Positions 5,285 through 5,518 of a stretch of 5,518 nt of DNA are shown here, one piece after another (the stretch's first letter is position 1; each line of letters starts with the position of its first letter). Position numbers and translations under genes: made by a program. Below the pieces are notes generated by a model that did no database searches, had not been told where the DNA came from, and saw nothing but the letters and a program-made list of their open reading frames with translations. This DNA is from JAFGKM01 sp964408175. GTDB lineage: Bacteria; Ratteibacteria; UBA8468; B48-G9; JAFGKM01. The stretch spans positions 1-5,518 of the forward strand of contig CAYOYL010000079.1 of assembly GCA_964408175.1 (NCBI GenBank), given 5' to 3'.

Positions 5285-5518
5285 AGAGGAAAGAAAGCAG
5301 TTCCCGTGCTCGAAACAGCCCTTCGGGCTTTGGCTTCAGCACAGGTAAGAACTACGGCGAAGTCTGACACCCGGAGAACTCACCCTCCTGCGCCCGAAAA
5401 ACAAGCTCCGGAGAGTTCAAACAGCTCCGGGCAAGGTTATTGGTCAGAACGCTTCCGCTCTTCGCCTTGTCTTTCTTCTGTGCTTCCACACTCGCACCTC
5501 AACTCTTTCCTTTCCTCT
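5285..5518. repeat. Long nested imperfect inverted repeat (fold-back element), running to the window end
   Basis: The stretch after the deacylase gene holds no convincing ORF but folds back on itself in collinear order. Perfectly complementary arm pairs from the outside in are 5285-5292 with 5511-5518, 5293-5297 with 5505-5509, 5299-5302 with 5501-5504, 5306-5309 with 5494-5497, 5338-5344 with 5478-5484, 5347-5351 with 5473-5477, 5356-5362 with 5460-5466, 5363-5368 with 5443-5448, 5370-5376 with 5425-5431, and 5377-5381 with 5413-5417. This totals about 58 pairs. The left arm from 5356 to 5381 is nearly continuous. The right arm is interrupted by 7, 11 and 11 unpaired bases. A separate hairpin at 5317-5329 projects from the left side. 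The outermost pair ends on the last base of the window, so the element may continue. It looks GC-richer than its neighbours, and the final 70 plus-strand bases are pyrimidine-rich. It could be a fold-back (MITE-like) or REP-like dispersed repeat, or a large structured RNA. Confidence 0.55.
5303..5345 (+). other. Compact local hairpin that competes with the long-range fold
   Basis: CC (5303-5304), GTGCT (5306-5310), GAA (5312-5314) and AGCCC (5317-5321) pair in order with GGGCT (5325-5329), TTC (5335-5337), AGCAC (5338-5342) and GG (5344-5345). This gives 15 Watson-Crick pairs, with one C/A mismatch, a bulged C, a small internal loop and a TTC loop. It lies about 55 bases after the deacylase stop and might act as a transcript end or stabiliser, but the following T-run is short and broken (TTTGGCTT), so a classic terminator is doubtful. 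AGCAC here is also needed for the long-range pair with 5478-5484. Confidence 0.45.

Noticed and set aside
5317..5329. Rho-independent terminator for the deacylase gene
   Set aside because: The AGCCC/GGGCT hairpin is good, but the following T tract is only three bases before GG, so it is reported as part of a larger hairpin and not called a terminator.
5155..5370. 71-codon minus-strand frame across the deacylase 3' end and the fold-back element
   Set aside because: Most of it is antisense to a well-supported gene, and it has no domain and no clear ribosome site.
5370..5431. CRISPR or tandem-repeat array based on repeated CTCCGG/CCGGAG blocks
   Set aside because: The blocks alternate in orientation, their spacing is irregular and they are explained by base pairing of the fold-back element.
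5437..5517. Open minus-strand frame of 26 codons entering from the window end, rich in Glu, Arg and Lys
   Set aside because: It lies inside the inverted repeat, where purine-rich sequence alone gives charged codons; another frame is open for 24 codons, so neither is convincing as a gene 3' end.

Overview
The window reads as a fragment of a bacterial chromosome with moderate GC, probably from an uncultured, Gram-negative-type lineage. The best clue is the pseudopilin. Its N-terminus (GFTLIELLVVIAII, then LLPAL..AREKGRQANC, then a Tyr/Asp-rich stretch) and its C-terminal 'RCFWHH...LNLAF' block are of the type found in great numbers in Planctomycetota, Lentisphaerota and Omnitrophota-like genomes. 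That placement is inference. Shine-Dalgarno sites are strong (AGGAGG type), and one promoter matches the sigma-70 consensus at all 12 positions.

Layout. (1) Positions 1-381 hold the C-terminal part of a plus-strand NAD-dependent sugar-nucleotide epimerase/dehydratase, cut by the window edge. (2) Positions 375-1740 hold a two-gene minus-strand operon: a membrane-anchored HEAT-repeat protein followed, with a 14-base overlap, by the pseudopilin. The perfect -35/-10 promoter is at 1832-1860. The pseudopilin and epimerase converge and their 3' ends overlap by 7 bases. (3) Positions 1900-2919 (minus) encode a zinc-type MDR alcohol dehydrogenase without the structural-zinc cysteines. (4) A 253-base divergent intergenic region holds two small inverted repeats and weak promoter candidates. 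(5) Positions 3173-5247 (plus) hold a nitrilase-superfamily amidohydrolase with an intact Glu-Lys-Cys triad, then an AstE/AspA-type zinc deacylase. (6) From 5248 to the end no gene is convincing, but 5285-5518 can be drawn as one long, nested, imperfect inverted repeat with a side hairpin, running to the last base of the window.

How the genes may work together. The dehydrogenase, amidohydrolase and zinc deacylase share one divergent regulatory region and could be parts of one small catabolic pathway for an N-acylated or amide compound. The sequence does not reveal the substrate. The HEAT protein and pseudopilin look translationally coupled and may act together in the envelope.

The most unusual item is the fold-back element at 5285-5518. 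About 58 Watson-Crick pairs lie in collinear order, one arm is nearly uninterrupted, and the other carries insertions of 7, 11 and 11 bases. It could be a dispersed fold-back repeat, which would also explain why the sequence ends there, or a structured RNA. Everything was read by eye; no search or folding program was run.
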